From: Terriglobus roseus DSM 18391
GTDB lineage: Bacteria; Acidobacteriota; Terriglobia; Terriglobales; Acidobacteriaceae
DNA: 64,000 nt
Assembly (NCBI RefSeq): GCF_000265425.1
Contig: NC_018014.1
Span: 2,294,001 to 2,358,000, forward strand
Reading direction: 5' to 3'
In this document: positions 10,011 to 19,514 of the stretch, one piece after another
Layout: each line of letters starts with the position of its first letter
Numbering within the stretch: position 1 is the stretch's first letter
Made by a program: the position numbers and the translations under genes
Notes under the pieces: model-generated
Told to the model about the DNA's origin: nothing
Seen by the model: only the letters and a program-made list of their open reading frames with translations
The model's database searches: none

Positions 10011-11171
10011 TTAGGAAATGCGTGCGGGCGCCATGGCGACCTGCTCGACGATCTCGATGCCAAAACCCTGGAGCGCGGGCACGTGCGTGGGGCGCGAGAC
10101 GAGCAGGCGGATGCGATGGATGCCAAGGTCCGAGAGGATCTGACCGCCGATGCCGGTGTGACGCAGCGTCTGGGACTGATCCTTCGAACTGGCTCGCATC
10201 GCGGCATCGCGGTGCATCACCATGCGCGGCGGGGTCGTAGTGCGATCGATCCCGAAGCCTCGGCTGCCGTTATGTAGATAGACCAGGGCGCCGCGGCCGT
10301 GTTCGGCGATCAGGCGCATGGCGTTTTCGACGCTCTGACGGCACTCGCAGCCATCGTGACAGAAGATGCCGCCGGCGAGACAGTGTGTGTGGACACGCAC
10401 GAGCACGGGATCTGCGCCGCCCATGTCGCTGACATCACCCATCACCATGGCAAGGTGGCTTTCGCCCTCTTCGACATCGCTCGCGTAGGCGATGGTTCGG
10501 AACTCACCCCAGGGTGTATTCAACACCGTTTCGGCTTCGCGGTGGATATAGCGCTCGTGTTGCAGGCGGTAGCGGATCAGTTCCGCCACGGTCAGCATTC
10601 CCATGTCATGGGTCTTGCAGAATTCGATCAGGTCCGGCACGCGCGCCATGCTGCCGTCGTCATTCATGATCTCGCAGATCACACCGGCAGGGATCAGGCC
10701 GCTCATGCGAGCAAGATCTACAGAAGCTTCAGTTTGTCCTGCACGTACGAGCACGCCACCTTTGCGCGCACGCAGCGGGAAGACGTGGCCGGGCCGCGCC
10801 AGGTCTGCGGCTGTTTTGCCGGCGGTAACTGCAGTCAGGATGGTGTGCGCGCGGTCCGCAGCGCTGATGCCCGTGGAGACACCCTCGCGAGCCTCAATAC
10901 TCTCGGTGAATGCGGTGCCGAAGCGCGAGGTGTTCTCAGCGGCCATGGGCGAGAGACGCAGGTAGTCCGCGCGTTCCTCGGTGAGCGTTAGGCAGATCAG
11001 GCCGCGGCCGTACTTTGCCATGAAGTTGATGGCTTCAGGCGTGGTGAATTCAGCGGCGAGCGTCAGATCGCCCTCGTTTTCGCGGTCTTCGTCATCGACC
11101 ACCACAATCATGCGGCCCGCGGCAAACTGCCGCAGCGCCTCCGGAACGTCGATGAAAGGGCTCTCAGGCAT
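10011..11171 (-). CDS. ribBA: RibBA-type protein: 3,4-dihydroxy-2-butanone 4-phosphate synthase / GTP cyclohydrolase II-like
   Basis: 386 residues from ATG 11171; an upstream in-frame ATG at 11207 has no family support. Residues 1-205 are a good DHBP synthase (riboflavin pathway, ribulose 5-phosphate to the four-carbon precursor), with [11 protein letters not shown] and [12 protein letters not shown]. Residues 206-386 have the GTP cyclohydrolase II fold with the zinc cysteines C264, C275 and C277 and a normal end ([17 protein letters not shown]). The catalytic stretch is unusual. The canonical EGRGIGL loop reads NGSRGFGI (301-308), and the aspartate of the D-x-R pair is T335 while R337 remains. 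The second domain may therefore be altered or inactive. It is monocistronic and convergent with the giant gene. Confidence 0.85.
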   Translation of the reverse strand: MPESPFIDVPEALRQFAAGRMIVVVDDEDRENEGDLTLAAEFTTPEAINFMAKYGRGLICLTLTEERADYLRLSPMAAENTSRFGTAFTESIEAREGVSTGISAADRAHTILTAVTAGKTAADLARPGHVFPLRARKGGVLVRAGQTEASVDLARMSGLIPAGVICEIMNDDGSMARVPDLIEFCKTHDMGMLTVAELIRYRLQHERYIHREAETVLNTPWGEFRTIAYASDVEEGESHLAMVMGDVSDMGGADPVLVRVHTHCLAGGIFCHDGCECRQSVENAMRLIAEHGRGALVYLHNGSRGFGIDRTTTPPRMVMHRDAAMRASSKDQSQTLRHTGIGGQILSDLGIHRIRLLVSRPTHVPALQGFGIEIVEQVAMAPARIS

Positions 11172-11245
11172 AGGTCTAGAGTGTATCTCCCGGATTTGGA
11201 TGATCATGATGCGACAGAAGCCTCAGAACAAACGCTGGCTTCTGG

Positions 11246-11278
11246 ACAAAACAATGGCCCCGCCGGAAGCGGGGCCAT
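11246..11278 (-). terminator. Rho-independent terminator of the small leftward gene
   Basis: ATGGCCCCGC and GCGGGGCCAT pair perfectly over 10 bases around a 5-base loop, and on the minus strand the stem is followed by TTGTTTTGT. It sits about 20 bases past the stop codon of the 75-residue protein gene and before the ribBA start, so it insulates ribBA from read-through. Confidence 0.85.
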
Positions 11279-11299
11279 GCTGACTTGCCGACACGCTGC

Positions 11300-11527
11300 T
11301 TACAGCGTGGACTCGATTTCGAAACCCCAGGCCTCGAGCAGCGCCTCCGGGATGTACTTCGAGTTCTTATTGCGGCGCGCCCACTCACGAAGACGCGTCG
11401 ACCGGATGTACTGGTCCGGGGTCAGCTTGTATTCCTTCACTACCAGTTCGAACGATGTGACGGTCGGCACTACCGGTCCAATCGGCTCCGGCTTGCCCCA
11501 ATTCGGGTTTCCACGACGCTTCGCCAT
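11300..11527 (-). CDS. Small conserved-looking basic protein of unknown function
   Basis: 75 residues starting MAKRRGNPNWGKPEP. It is rich in lysine, arginine and proline at the N-terminus, with a helical, tryptophan-containing C-terminal half (LREWARRNKNSKYIPEALLEAWG). No signal peptide or cysteine is present, so it should be cytoplasmic. The start has GAGGAGAAAAG just upstream, a strong ribosome binding site, and a good terminator follows, which together argue that this short frame is a real, separately transcribed gene. A nucleic-acid-binding role is possible from the charge but is only a guess. Confidence 0.75.
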   Translation of the reverse strand: MAKRRGNPNWGKPEPIGPVVPTVTSFELVVKEYKLTPDQYIRSTRLREWARRNKNSKYIPEALLEAWGFEIESTL

Positions 11528-11760
11528 CTTTTCTCCTCGACCCTAAGTCGTATGCCGCACAGCTCTACAGCGGGTTCAACCCGCAAGGCGCAACAAACAC
11601 CTTAGTTTACCGCACTTTCACAGGAATTCCAAGGCGGCGAGAAGCGAAGGACGTCGTCAATGTGGCGCGTTGGCTGAGACATCTTGCTATGTCGCTCTCC
11701 TCATCACAGTTATGTTGATTCAAGTCTTCTTCCCATGTCACAACCAACCCTTGAGGCCCT

Positions 11761-12450
11761 ATGAGCAATTCCAAGTGTCAAACCCTTGATACGGCACCTG
11801 AGCCGGAGGATCTCCAGAATTGGGAGGTCAGCCGCCGCACCTTCTGCAATCGGCGACCGCCGTTGGCGCAACGCTGGCGGTGGGTATGTCCCCAGCGGAC
11901 GCGCAGACCGTGATGCCTGGAAGTTGCCAAGACCAAGTCCGTAACACTGAACATCAACGGGCAGGATCACAGCATCCAGTTGGACACGCGGACCAGCCTG
12001 CTCGACGCGCTGCGAGATCACCTGGACATGACCGGATCGAAGAAGGGTTGCGATCACGGCCAGTGTGGCGCATGCACGGTGCTTGTTAATGGCCGTCGTG
12101 TGAATAGCTGCCTGCTATTGGCGGTTTCGGCTGAGGGCGACCCCATCACGACTATTGAAGGACTGTCGCACGGCGATGACCTCTCGCCCATGCAGGCTGC
12201 CTTCCTGGAACATGACGCGTTTCAGTGCGGCTACTGCACGCCCGGCCAGATCTGTTCGGCGACAGCGTTACTGGACGAGATGAAGGCCGGCCACGCGTCG
12301 GTGGTTTCGTTCGAAGACGGCACACAGAATGCGCCGAAACTGACCGACCGTGAGATCAAGGAGCGCATGAGCGGCAACATCTGCCGCTGCGGCGCCTACC
12401 CCAACATTGTGAGCGCCGTACGCGCTGTCGCGAAAGGAATGAGCCTGTGA
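11761..12450 (+). CDS. paoA: PaoA-like (2Fe-2S) subunit of periplasmic aldehyde oxidase, with two compensating frameshifts in the Tat signal
   Basis: The body of the protein binds two [2Fe-2S] clusters: CDHGQCGACTV, a distal NSC cysteine, CGYCTPGQIC and NICRCGAY. It is the electron-transfer subunit of a xanthine-dehydrogenase-family molybdoenzyme. The N-terminus is split. From ATG 11761 the frame reads to VSRRTF (twin arginine), then one base is missing near 11844. The signal continues in the shifted frame as LQSATAVGATLAVGMSPADA. One extra base at 11919-11920 restores the first frame at EVAKTKSVTLNING. The total of 690 bases would encode 229 residues once repaired. As written, the frame hits TGA at 11911, leaving only an ATG at 11980 that lacks the first strands of the ferredoxin fold. 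Sequencing error or a real lesion cannot be told apart here. The gene overlaps the next by 4 bases. Confidence 0.75.
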
Positions 12451-13493
12451 ATCCCTTCGCTTACGAACGAGCCACTGCCCCCGAAGGCGCCGTCCACTCC
12501 CTCGCTGCCGACAAGAACGCGAAGCTGCTGGGCGGCGGAACAAACCTCGTCGACCTGATGAAGCAGGATGTCGAGCGCCCGTCTACGTTGATCGACATCA
12601 CGCGCCTGTCGGCATTGGCGCACATCGAAGCTGTAGAAGGCGGACACCGCGTCGGCGCCCTGGTCCGCAACAGCGACCTGGCGAACGATGGGGATGTACG
12701 CAAGACCTATCCCCTGCTTTCGCAGGCACTGCTTGCGGGTGCTTCTGCGCAGTTACGCAACCTGGCCACGACCGGCGGCAACCTGATGCAGCGCACTCGC
12801 TGCTACTACTTTTATGATTCTGCTCTGCCTGCCTGCAACAAGCGCGCCCCGGGTTCGGGCTGCGGAGCCGTCGAGGGATTCAATCGCGTCCATGCGGTTC
12901 TGGGACAGACGGACGAGGGGCCAGCCGGCGCGCATACCTGCATCGCGACAAACCCCAGCGACATGAACGTGGCGCTGGCGGCACTTCATGCAGTGGTTGA
13001 AATTTCAGGGCCGAAGGGCAAGCGAACGATGCCTGTGCGCGAGTTCCACCGGCTGGTTGGCAAGACGCCACAGCTCGACACGAACCTGCAGCACGATGAA
13101 CTGATCACCGGCGTGCATCTGCCGGCGTCTGCTGCGAAGTTTGCGGCAAACAGCTACTACCTGAAGGCGCGCGATCGGCAGAGCTATGCCTTCGCACTTG
13201 TTTCCGTCGCCGCTGGTCTTGAAATGGACGGCGGAAGCATCAAGTCCGTCGCGCTGGCATTGGGTGGCGTCGCACATAAGCCATGGACCAGCGAAGCCGC
13301 TGAAAAGGCCATGATCGGCAAGCCCGCCACTGAAGAAACTTTCAAGGCCGCCGCGGCAGCAGCCATGCAGGGTGCGAAGGGCTACGAGCACAACGCCTTC
13401 AAGATCGAACTCGCGAAGAGCTGCATCGTCCGCGCCTTCACCTTGGCGGCGCAAGGCACCGGCAACCACGGCGCAGAAGGAGCGGCAGCATGA
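12447..13493 (+). CDS. paoB: PaoB-like FAD-binding (and 4Fe-4S) subunit of periplasmic aldehyde oxidase
   Basis: 348 residues. The FAD-binding motif LLGGGTNLVDLMK lies near residues 30-42, and a second flavin contact region is NLATTGGNLMQRTRC. Four cysteines in TRCYY, PACNKR, GSGC and HTCIAT match the insert that holds a [4Fe-4S] cluster in E. coli PaoB and its relatives and is absent from ordinary CO-dehydrogenase medium subunits. This supports assignment to the PaoABC type, which oxidises aromatic and other aldehydes in the periplasm. There is no signal peptide, as expected, since the complex is exported folded on the PaoA Tat signal. It overlaps both neighbours by 4 bases (ATGA), a translationally coupled operon. 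Confidence 0.85.
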   Translation: MNPFAYERATAPEGAVHSLAADKNAKLLGGGTNLVDLMKQDVERPSTLIDITRLSALAHIEAVEGGHRVGALVRNSDLANDGDVRKTYPLLSQALLAGASAQLRNLATTGGNLMQRTRCYYFYDSALPACNKRAPGSGCGAVEGFNRVHAVLGQTDEGPAGAHTCIATNPSDMNVALAALHAVVEISGPKGKRTMPVREFHRLVGKTPQLDTNLQHDELITGVHLPASAAKFAANSYYLKARDRQSYAFALVSVAAGLEMDGGSIKSVALALGGVAHKPWTSEAAEKAMIGKPATEETFKAAAAAAMQGAKGYEHNAFKIELAKSCIVRAFTLAAQGTGNHGAEGAAA

Positions 13494-15751
13494 TGGACGA
13501 GATGCAGGAACAGAAGAGTCCTGTCGGCAACGGCAAGGAACTGCCGGTTCGTTATGACGGCAAGCTGAAGGTCTTGGGCAAGGCGAAGTATGCTGCCGAG
13601 TTTGCCAAGGAGATCGAAGAACAATTCAAAGGCAAGGGCATGCTGTACGCCTACCTTGTGGTGTCGAACATCGCTTCGGGCGAGATCATCAGCATGGACA
13701 CGTCTGCGGCCGACCACGCCTCCGGTGTCGTGAAGATTCTGACGCCGTTCAACGCACCAAAGCTGCCGATGGTGGCTCCGCAGCCGCCTGCCACGCGCAA
13801 GCTATCGCTCCTGCAGGACCGCACCGTCTATTACAACGGCGAGCCGATTGGGATCGTGCTCGCGAAGTCGCAGGTAGAGGCGGCGCACGCAGCTTCGCTG
13901 ATCAAGGTGAAGTACAAGGTCGTGCCGTCGAAGCTGAACTTCGACAAGCGCCTCGGCGAGGCGCGTATGCCCAAAGGCGGCAACGCTCCCAAGGCACAGA
14001 AGCATGGCGACGAAGCGGCCGCATGGGCGAAGGCGACAACCGTCGTTGAGCACACCTACAGCACTCCGCTGCAGACACACAATCCCATGGAGCCCCATGC
14101 GACCATCGCCGCATGGGAGGCCGACAAGCTGACCGTCTACGATGCGACGCAATACATCAGCGGCGATAAGCAGACGCTGGCCAAGCACTTCTCACTGCCG
14201 CTCGACAGCGTTCACGTCATCGATCCCTACGTTGGCGGCGGCTTCGGCTCGAAGGGATCGACGTGGTCGCATGTGGTCCTGTGCGCCCTGGCTGCGAAGG
14301 TTGCGGGCGTGCCCGTGAAGCTGGTGATGGAGCGCAACCAGATGTTCGGCCCAGTTGGCGGACGCCCGAAGACGGTACAGACCATCAAGCTGGGTACGGA
14401 CAACACCGGCAAGCTCGTGGCGATACAGCATGACGTGATTCTGCCCGCCTCGGTGATGGAAGACTTCATGGAGGCTGCGGCGAACCAGACCACGATGCTC
14501 TACCAGTGCGACCAGATCAGCACCTCGCACAAGATGGTGGACATGAACATCGGCGTGCAGACCTTCCAGCGCGCACCGGGTGAGGCAGTCGGGACAGCGG
14601 CACTCGAGTCGGCGATGGACGAACTGGCCATCAAGCTCAATATGGATCCCCTCCAACTCCGCATGCTGAACTACGCCGAGAAGGATCCGGGCCAGCAAAA
14701 AGAGTTCTCTTCGAAGCACCTAAAGGATGCTTACACACAGGCAGCAGAACGCTTTGGATGGACGAAGCGGAACAGCACGCCCGGAGCGATGCGCGAAGGC
14801 AACAAGCACATCGGGTACGGCATGGCGACCGCCACCTACCCGGCGAATCGCTCGGCTGCTATGGCCGTCATTCGCTTACAGGCCAACGGTCGCATGTTCA
14901 TTGGCAGCGGCACGCAGGACCTTGGCACCGGCATGTACACCATGATGGCCCAGACCGTCATGCAGGAGCTGGATGTTCCCTGGGAGATGATCGATGTGAA
15001 GCTGGGCGACTCTACGCTGCCCAAGGCACCGGTGTCAGGCGGTTCGCAGTCCACTGCGTCCGTTGGACCTGCGGTCAAGGAAGCCTGCAATCAGTTGAAG
15101 TTGAAGCTCGCAAACATGGCTGCCGCCGATCCATCGTCCAAGCTGTACGGCGCCATGGTGAATGACATCGAGGTGAAGGGTGGCATGTTGGTATCGAAGA
15201 CCGACGCGTCGAAGTCTGAACCACTGGCAGCCTCGATCGCTCGCAACAAGGGAGCAGCCATTGAGGAAACGGGGTCCGGCGAACCAAGCCAGGAGGCGCA
15301 ACGCGCGCTATCCACGCATAGCTGGGGCGCAGTCTTTGCAGAGGTCGCCGTGGACGATCACACGCACATGGTGGAGGTCCGCCGCGTCGTTGCGACCTAC
15401 GACATCGGCAAGCTGCTAAACAAAAAGACCGGCATGTCGCAGCTTGAGGGTGGCATCGTGTGGGGCATCGGTACTGCACTTACCGAGGAGACGGTGCTCG
15501 ACAACACCACGGGCCGCATCGTCAACAACAATCTGGCGGAGTACCACGTGCCGGTCAACCTTGACGCTGGCATCATCGACGTCACGGTCATCGACACGCC
15601 GGATACGAAGTTCAATCCTCAGGGCGCGAGGGGCGTGGGCGAGATCGGCATCACTGGCGTCGCAGGCGCAATCGCTAACGCCATCTTCAACGCTACCGGC
15701 AAGCGCGTGCGCGACTTCCCCATTACGCCGGACAAGATCATGGCGGCGTAG
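13490..15751 (+). CDS. paoC: PaoC-like molybdopterin-binding catalytic subunit
   Basis: 753 residues, the large subunit of the xanthine oxidase family. It carries the aldehyde oxidase a/b hammerhead domain (about 20-140) followed by the molybdenum-cofactor domains. Visible cofactor motifs are YVGGGFGSKG, GTQDLGTGMYT and, near the C-terminus, the catalytic glutamate in RGVGEIGITG. It should oxidise aldehydes to acids at a molybdenum centre and pass electrons to the PaoA clusters and PaoB FAD. There is no export signal of its own. A dedicated XdhC/PaoD chaperone gene is not adjacent, so cofactor insertion must rely on a gene elsewhere. A strong terminator lies 24 bases after the stop. Confidence 0.87.
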   Translation: MMDEMQEQKSPVGNGKELPVRYDGKLKVLGKAKYAAEFAKEIEEQFKGKGMLYAYLVVSNIASGEIISMDTSAADHASGVVKILTPFNAPKLPMVAPQPPATRKLSLLQDRTVYYNGEPIGIVLAKSQVEAAHAASLIKVKYKVVPSKLNFDKRLGEARMPKGGNAPKAQKHGDEAAAWAKATTVVEHTYSTPLQTHNPMEPHATIAAWEADKLTVYDATQYISGDKQTLAKHFSLPLDSVHVIDPYVGGGFGSKGSTWSHVVLCALAAKVAGVPVKLVMERNQMFGPVGGRPKTVQTIKLGTDNTGKLVAIQHDVILPASVMEDFMEAAANQTTMLYQCDQISTSHKMVDMNIGVQTFQRAPGEAVGTAALESAMDELAIKLNMDPLQLRMLNYAEKDPGQQKEFSSKHLKDAYTQAAERFGWTKRNSTPGAMREGNKHIGYGMATATYPANRSAAMAVIRLQANGRMFIGSGTQDLGTGMYTMMAQTVMQELDVPWEMIDVKLGDSTLPKAPVSGGSQSTASVGPAVKEACNQLKLKLANMAAADPSSKLYGAMVNDIEVKGGMLVSKTDASKSEPLAASIARNKGAAIEETGSGEPSQEAQRALSTHSWGAVFAEVAVDDHTHMVEVRRVVATYDIGKLLNKKTGMSQLEGGIVWGIGTALTEETVLDNTTGRIVNNNLAEYHVPVNLDAGIIDVTVIDTPDTKFNPQGARGVGEIGITGVAGAIANAIFNATGKRVRDFPITPDKIMAA

Positions 15752-15774
15752 TTTCAACAAAGAGACAGGAACCG

Positions 15775-15810
15775 GAAGCGGCACCAGCGATGGTGCCGCT
15801 TCTGTTTGTG
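15775..15810 (+). terminator. Rho-independent terminator after the paoABC-like operon
   Basis: GAAGCGGCACC and GGTGCCGCTTC pair perfectly over 11 bases around AGCGAT, followed by TGTTTGTG. It closes the molybdoenzyme operon and separates it from recQ, whose start is 45 bases further on. Confidence 0.85.
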
Positions 15811-15854
15811 CAGCATGCCTGAGGCGAACGCTATGCGAAAATAGCATTCACCGC

Positions 15855-18257
15855 ATGGCCTCCACCACTCCACCTGTCGATCTGAATGCACTGCTGCACA
15901 GCACCTTTGGTTTTCGCGATTTTCGCGTGAATCAGCAGGCTGTGTGCGAGGCCGCCACTGCTGGGCGGGATGTGCTGCTGGTGATGCCGACGGGTGCAGG
16001 CAAGAGTCTCTGCTACCAGCTTCCAGCTCTGGCGCGAGGTGGCACGGCGCTGGTGATCTCGCCGCTGATCGCGCTGATGGACGATCAGGCTCACAAACTG
16101 ACATCACTCGGCCTGCGCGTGGGTCGTATCCACTCCGGCATGGACCGAGAACACAGCCGGCAGGTGTGCCGCGACTATCTCGACGGCAACCTGCAATTTC
16201 TCTTCATCGCACCCGAGCGCTTCCGAGTACCGGGCTTCGGTGCCATGCTGACCAAGCGACTGCCTTCGCTCATCGCGATCGACGAAGCGCACTGCATTTC
16301 GCAATGGGGCCATGACTTTCGGCCGGACTACCGCAATTTGGCGGCGCATCTGCAGTCACTGCGGCCAGCCCCGGTAATCGCGCTGACGGCGACAGCGACA
16401 CCACAGGTGCAGCGCGACATCGTCAGCGAACTAGCGCTAAAGGATGCAAAACAGTTCATTCACGGTTTCCGCCGCACGAATCTTGCGGTCGAGGTGGTTG
16501 AGGTCAGCAAGCCGCGCCGTATCGAACTCGCGCGCAAGCTGCTGAAGGACGACGCGAATCGCCCGGCCATCATCTATGCGCCATCGCGCAAGGACGCTGA
16601 GGCACTCGCGACCGAACTGAACACCGACTTCCCTACCGCCAGCTATCACGCAGGTCTTGATCCGGGCACGCGCGACCGCGTGCAACGCAGCTTTCTCGAT
16701 GGCAAGACGGAGGTGGTCGTTGCGACCATCGCCTTCGGCATGGGGATCGACAAAGCCGACGTGCGGACTGTCCTGCACATGGCCATGCCTGCATCGGTCG
16801 AGAGCTTCTATCAGGAGATTGGTCGTGCTGGCCGCGACGGGAAGCCCGCACGCACGGTGCTGATGTACAGCTTCGCCGACCGCCGGATGCATGACTTCTT
16901 TCTGGAGCGCGACTATCCGCCGGCAGACACGCTGGCACGCATCGCCACGTCTCTGGGTGAGGAGCCAATTTACGCGGACGATCTGCGCATCCGGCTGAAG
17001 CTTGACTTGGACGTCTTCGGCCCCGCACTCGACAAACTGCTGGCGCAGGGTGCCGCGCAGATCGATATGGGCGGCAACGTGACGCGCGCGGAGAACCCCA
17101 ACGCGCAGTGGCGCCGCACCTACGACACGCAGGTGAACTTTCGCCGTGGCCAGATCGACGCGATGATGCGCTTCGCCTCGGGTGCCGAATGCCGCATGGC
17201 TGCACTCATTAAGCACTTTGGTGATTCCTCCGATAGCGCTCGCACCTGCGGTCTGTGTGACTTCTGTTCACCGGAACGCGCGTCGGCACAGGCCTTCCGC
17301 GAACCAACGAACGACGAGATGCGCGAGATCAAGCGCATCCTGCGGGCACTGTCGGGGGCATCTGCGGGCAAATCCACGGGCAAGCTGTTTACCGAGCTCT
17401 ACCCGACCGGTGCGCTTGACCGCAAAGAGATGGACGCGCTGCTGGACTCGCTGACACGTGCCGGTTACACCGCTGTTGAGTCCGCTAGCTTCGTCGCGGA
17501 GGATGGCCGCGAGATCAGCTATCGCCGCGCCCTGCTCACTCACGAGGGCCGCGAAGCCGAGGACACCGGCGAGGATCCGGTGGGCCTGCAATTGCGGGAT
17601 GCCGAAACGGTCAACGCGGGCCGCACACGTACCCGCGACCGTAGCACGACATCCTCTGCGAAGAAGAAGGCTGCTGACATTGAGAACACGCCGCTCTCGG
17701 CCGAGCAGAAGCAGCTTGATGCGTCGCTGCGGGCGTGGCGTGCGGCGGAAGCAAAGACCCTCGGCAAGCCTGCGTTCGTGGTCTTCGGCGACCGGACTTT
17801 GCGCGCCATTGTCCTTGAGGCTCCCGCTTCGATGGCGGAATTGCAGAACATCTCGGGCATTGGCCCAGCCAAGGCGGAGCGGTTCGGCGACGCGATTCTT
17901 ACCGTAGTCAGCGGAGGGTCTGCTCCCACCAGCAAGCCCGCCCCCAAGCAGGCGAAGAATGCAGCGGCTGCTCGGCCGCCAGCTGCAACGACCATTCAGG
18001 CGGCGATCTCGTATGTTCCGACGCAACCTGCCGACGATGCCCCGCAATCGCTGGAACATGCGCTGAAAGTATGGCGGATGCGGGAGGCGCAACGGCAATC
18101 GAAAGCGCCCTTTGACTTGTTGCACGATCGGACGATTCGCGAAATTGCCGCGCAAAGACCGCAGTCCGTTGCCGATCTGCGGGCAATGGACATCGATGGG
18201 GCGTGGATCGAGCGGTTCGGTGCGGCTGTCTGTTCGGTTGTGGCACAGCACGCATAG
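15855..18257 (+). CDS. recQ: ATP-dependent DNA helicase RecQ
   Basis: 800 residues from ATG 15855. The frame is open much further upstream, but that part is the paoC region in another frame and the RecQ N-terminus is at MASTTPPVDL. The helicase core has Walker A MPTGAGKS (lysine 50), DEAH at 143-146 with the aromatic-rich loop CISQWGHDFRPDY just after, and motif VI EIGRAGRDG. A RecQ zinc site follows (CRMAAL, then CGLCDFC), then a winged-helix-like part and two HRDC domains: one clear (about 615-680) and a second, weaker one at the C-terminus (about 735-800). It unwinds 3'-5' at forks and recombination intermediates. It is transcribed alone, ahead of pdxS. Confidence 0.93.
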   Translation: MASTTPPVDLNALLHSTFGFRDFRVNQQAVCEAATAGRDVLLVMPTGAGKSLCYQLPALARGGTALVISPLIALMDDQAHKLTSLGLRVGRIHSGMDREHSRQVCRDYLDGNLQFLFIAPERFRVPGFGAMLTKRLPSLIAIDEAHCISQWGHDFRPDYRNLAAHLQSLRPAPVIALTATATPQVQRDIVSELALKDAKQFIHGFRRTNLAVEVVEVSKPRRIELARKLLKDDANRPAIIYAPSRKDAEALATELNTDFPTASYHAGLDPGTRDRVQRSFLDGKTEVVVATIAFGMGIDKADVRTVLHMAMPASVESFYQEIGRAGRDGKPARTVLMYSFADRRMHDFFLERDYPPADTLARIATSLGEEPIYADDLRIRLKLDLDVFGPALDKLLAQGAAQIDMGGNVTRAENPNAQWRRTYDTQVNFRRGQIDAMMRFASGAECRMAALIKHFGDSSDSARTCGLCDFCSPERASAQAFREPTNDEMREIKRILRALSGASAGKSTGKLFTELYPTGALDRKEMDALLDSLTRAGYTAVESASFVAEDGREISYRRALLTHEGREAEDTGEDPVGLQLRDAETVNAGRTRTRDRSTTSSAKKKAADIENTPLSAEQKQLDASLRAWRAAEAKTLGKPAFVVFGDRTLRAIVLEAPASMAELQNISGIGPAKAERFGDAILTVVSGGSAPTSKPAPKQAKNAAAARPPAATTIQAAISYVPTQPADDAPQSLEHALKVWRMREAQRQSKAPFDLLHDRTIREIAAQRPQSVADLRAMDIDGAWIERFGAAVCSVVAQHA

Positions 18258-18321
18258 CTGCGCCCTTGGGCGAGCTTCTGCGTGCCGCGAACAAAGTGGG
18301 CCTGTCCCGTCCGCGTACCGC

Positions 18322-18352
18322 ACAGTGTCATAGATCGGCGAACAGTGCCATA
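18322..18352 (+). promoter_or_regulatory. Direct repeat upstream of pdxS, possible operator
   Basis: ACAGTGTCATA (18322-18332) and ACAGTGCCATA (18342-18352) are 10 of 11 identical and start 20 bases apart, about two helical turns, so a bound dimer would contact the same face. They lie 98-128 bases before the pdxS start and after the recQ stop. A regulator of the vitamin B6 operon is one possibility; no matching regulator gene adjoins. Confidence 0.35.
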
Positions 18353-18449
18353 AATTCGCTGCTAAACTTAGCTTGCTGGCCGGGATGCATTGTGCACCCG
18401 AACTAACCCGTCTTACATTTTGCGAAACATCCGAAGGAGCATTTGCGCC

Positions 18450-19406
18450 ATGGCTGACCTCTCTTCTTCCAACGGTAACTACGCACCGCACGGTCTGCGG
18501 CTGAAGACCGGCCTGGCCGAGATGCTCAAGGGCGGCGTCATCATGGACGTCATGAACGTTGAGCAGGCGCGCATCGCTGAAGAAGCCGGCGCTGTTTCCG
18601 TCATGGCACTTGAGCGCGTTCCCGCGATGATACGCGCCGAAGGCGGCGTTGCCCGCATGGCGAACCCCAAGCTCATCAAGGAAATCATCGCCACCGTCTC
18701 CATCCCGGTTATGGCAAAGGCACGCATCGGCCACTTTGCCGAGGCGCAGGTCCTGCAGCATCTGGGCGTTGACTTCATCGACGAGAGCGAAGTTCTCACG
18801 CCCGCCGATGAGGTTTACCACATCGACAAGCATGCGTTCACCACGCCCTTCGTCTGCGGTGCACGCAACCTGGGCGAGGCGCTTCGCCGCATCGCTGAGG
18901 GCGCAGCCATGATCCGCACAAAGGGCGAGCCGGGCACCGGCGACGTAGTGCACGCTGTGCAGCATATGCGCCAGATCATCCGTGAGATCAAGGCACTCAC
19001 TGTTCTGGGTGACGAAGAGCTCTACAACGCAGCCAAGGTCCACGGCGCACCGTACGAGCTGATCCGTATGGTCGCGCAGACCGGCAAGCTGCCCGTGCCG
19101 AACTTCTCGGCTGGCGGTATCGCCACCCCGGCCGACGCTTCGTTGATGATGCAGCTAGGCGCAGAGACGGTCTTCGTCGGCAGTGGCATCTTCATGAAGG
19201 AGGGCGCAACGCCCCTCGACGTGGAGAACGACCCCAAGGATCGTGCCGAGGCCATCTCGCGCGCAAAGGCTATCGTCATCGCGGCAACGCACTACGACGA
19301 TCCCAAGATCTTGGCGGAAGCCAGCGAAGCCGTACTGGGATCGATGAAGGGCCTCGCAGCAGCCGCCATTGAAGAGAAGAACCTGATGCAGACACGGGGC
19401 TGGTAG
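18450..19406 (+). CDS. pdxS: Pyridoxal 5'-phosphate synthase, PdxS (PLP lyase subunit)
   Basis: 318 residues from ATG 18450, with GAAGGAG about 8 bases upstream. PdxS builds PLP from ribose 5-phosphate, glyceraldehyde 3-phosphate and ammonia in a dodecameric (beta/alpha)8 barrel, taking ammonia from PdxT. Family signatures are GGVIMDVMN, the imine-forming lysine 90 in [18 protein letters not shown], and the phosphate loop GSGIF. Length and sequence are complete and typical. A strong hairpin terminator follows, yet the partner pdxT is two genes downstream. Either read-through occurs or the downstream pair has its own promoter. Confidence 0.95.
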   Translation: MADLSSSNGNYAPHGLRLKTGLAEMLKGGVIMDVMNVEQARIAEEAGAVSVMALERVPAMIRAEGGVARMANPKLIKEIIATVSIPVMAKARIGHFAEAQVLQHLGVDFIDESEVLTPADEVYHIDKHAFTTPFVCGARNLGEALRRIAEGAAMIRTKGEPGTGDVVHAVQHMRQIIREIKALTVLGDEELYNAAKVHGAPYELIRMVAQTGKLPVPNFSAGGIATPADASLMMQLGAETVFVGSGIFMKEGATPLDVENDPKDRAEAISRAKAIVIAATHYDDPKILAEASEAVLGSMKGLAAAAIEEKNLMQTRGW

Positions 19407-19469
19407 GCGTTCACACGCCCGCTTACTGCTTCGCGTAAGCCTTCCGTTGGTTGGCATGAAACGCACACG

Positions 19470-19502
19470 AAAGGCCGCGAGCAATCGCGGCCTTTCTCTC
19501 TT
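19470..19502 (+). terminator. Rho-independent terminator after pdxS
   Basis: AAAGGCCGCGA and TCGCGGCCTTT pair perfectly over 11 bases around a GCAA tetraloop, followed by CTCTCTT. It lies 64 bases past the pdxS stop and 13 bases before the next start codon, so it is in position to uncouple pdxS from the downstream genes or to attenuate them. Confidence 0.8.
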
Positions 19503-19514
19503 AAAAGGAGCTCC

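Noticed and set aside
15444..15854. N-terminal extension of the RecQ frame
   Set aside because: It lies within paoC in another frame and the RecQ family N-terminus is at 15855, so the open frame upstream is chance.
17268..19043. Long leftward open frame of 591 codons opposite recQ and pdxS
   Set aside because: It crosses the end of recQ, an intergenic region and pdxS; no protein-like motif is present and the opposite strand codes two well-known proteins.
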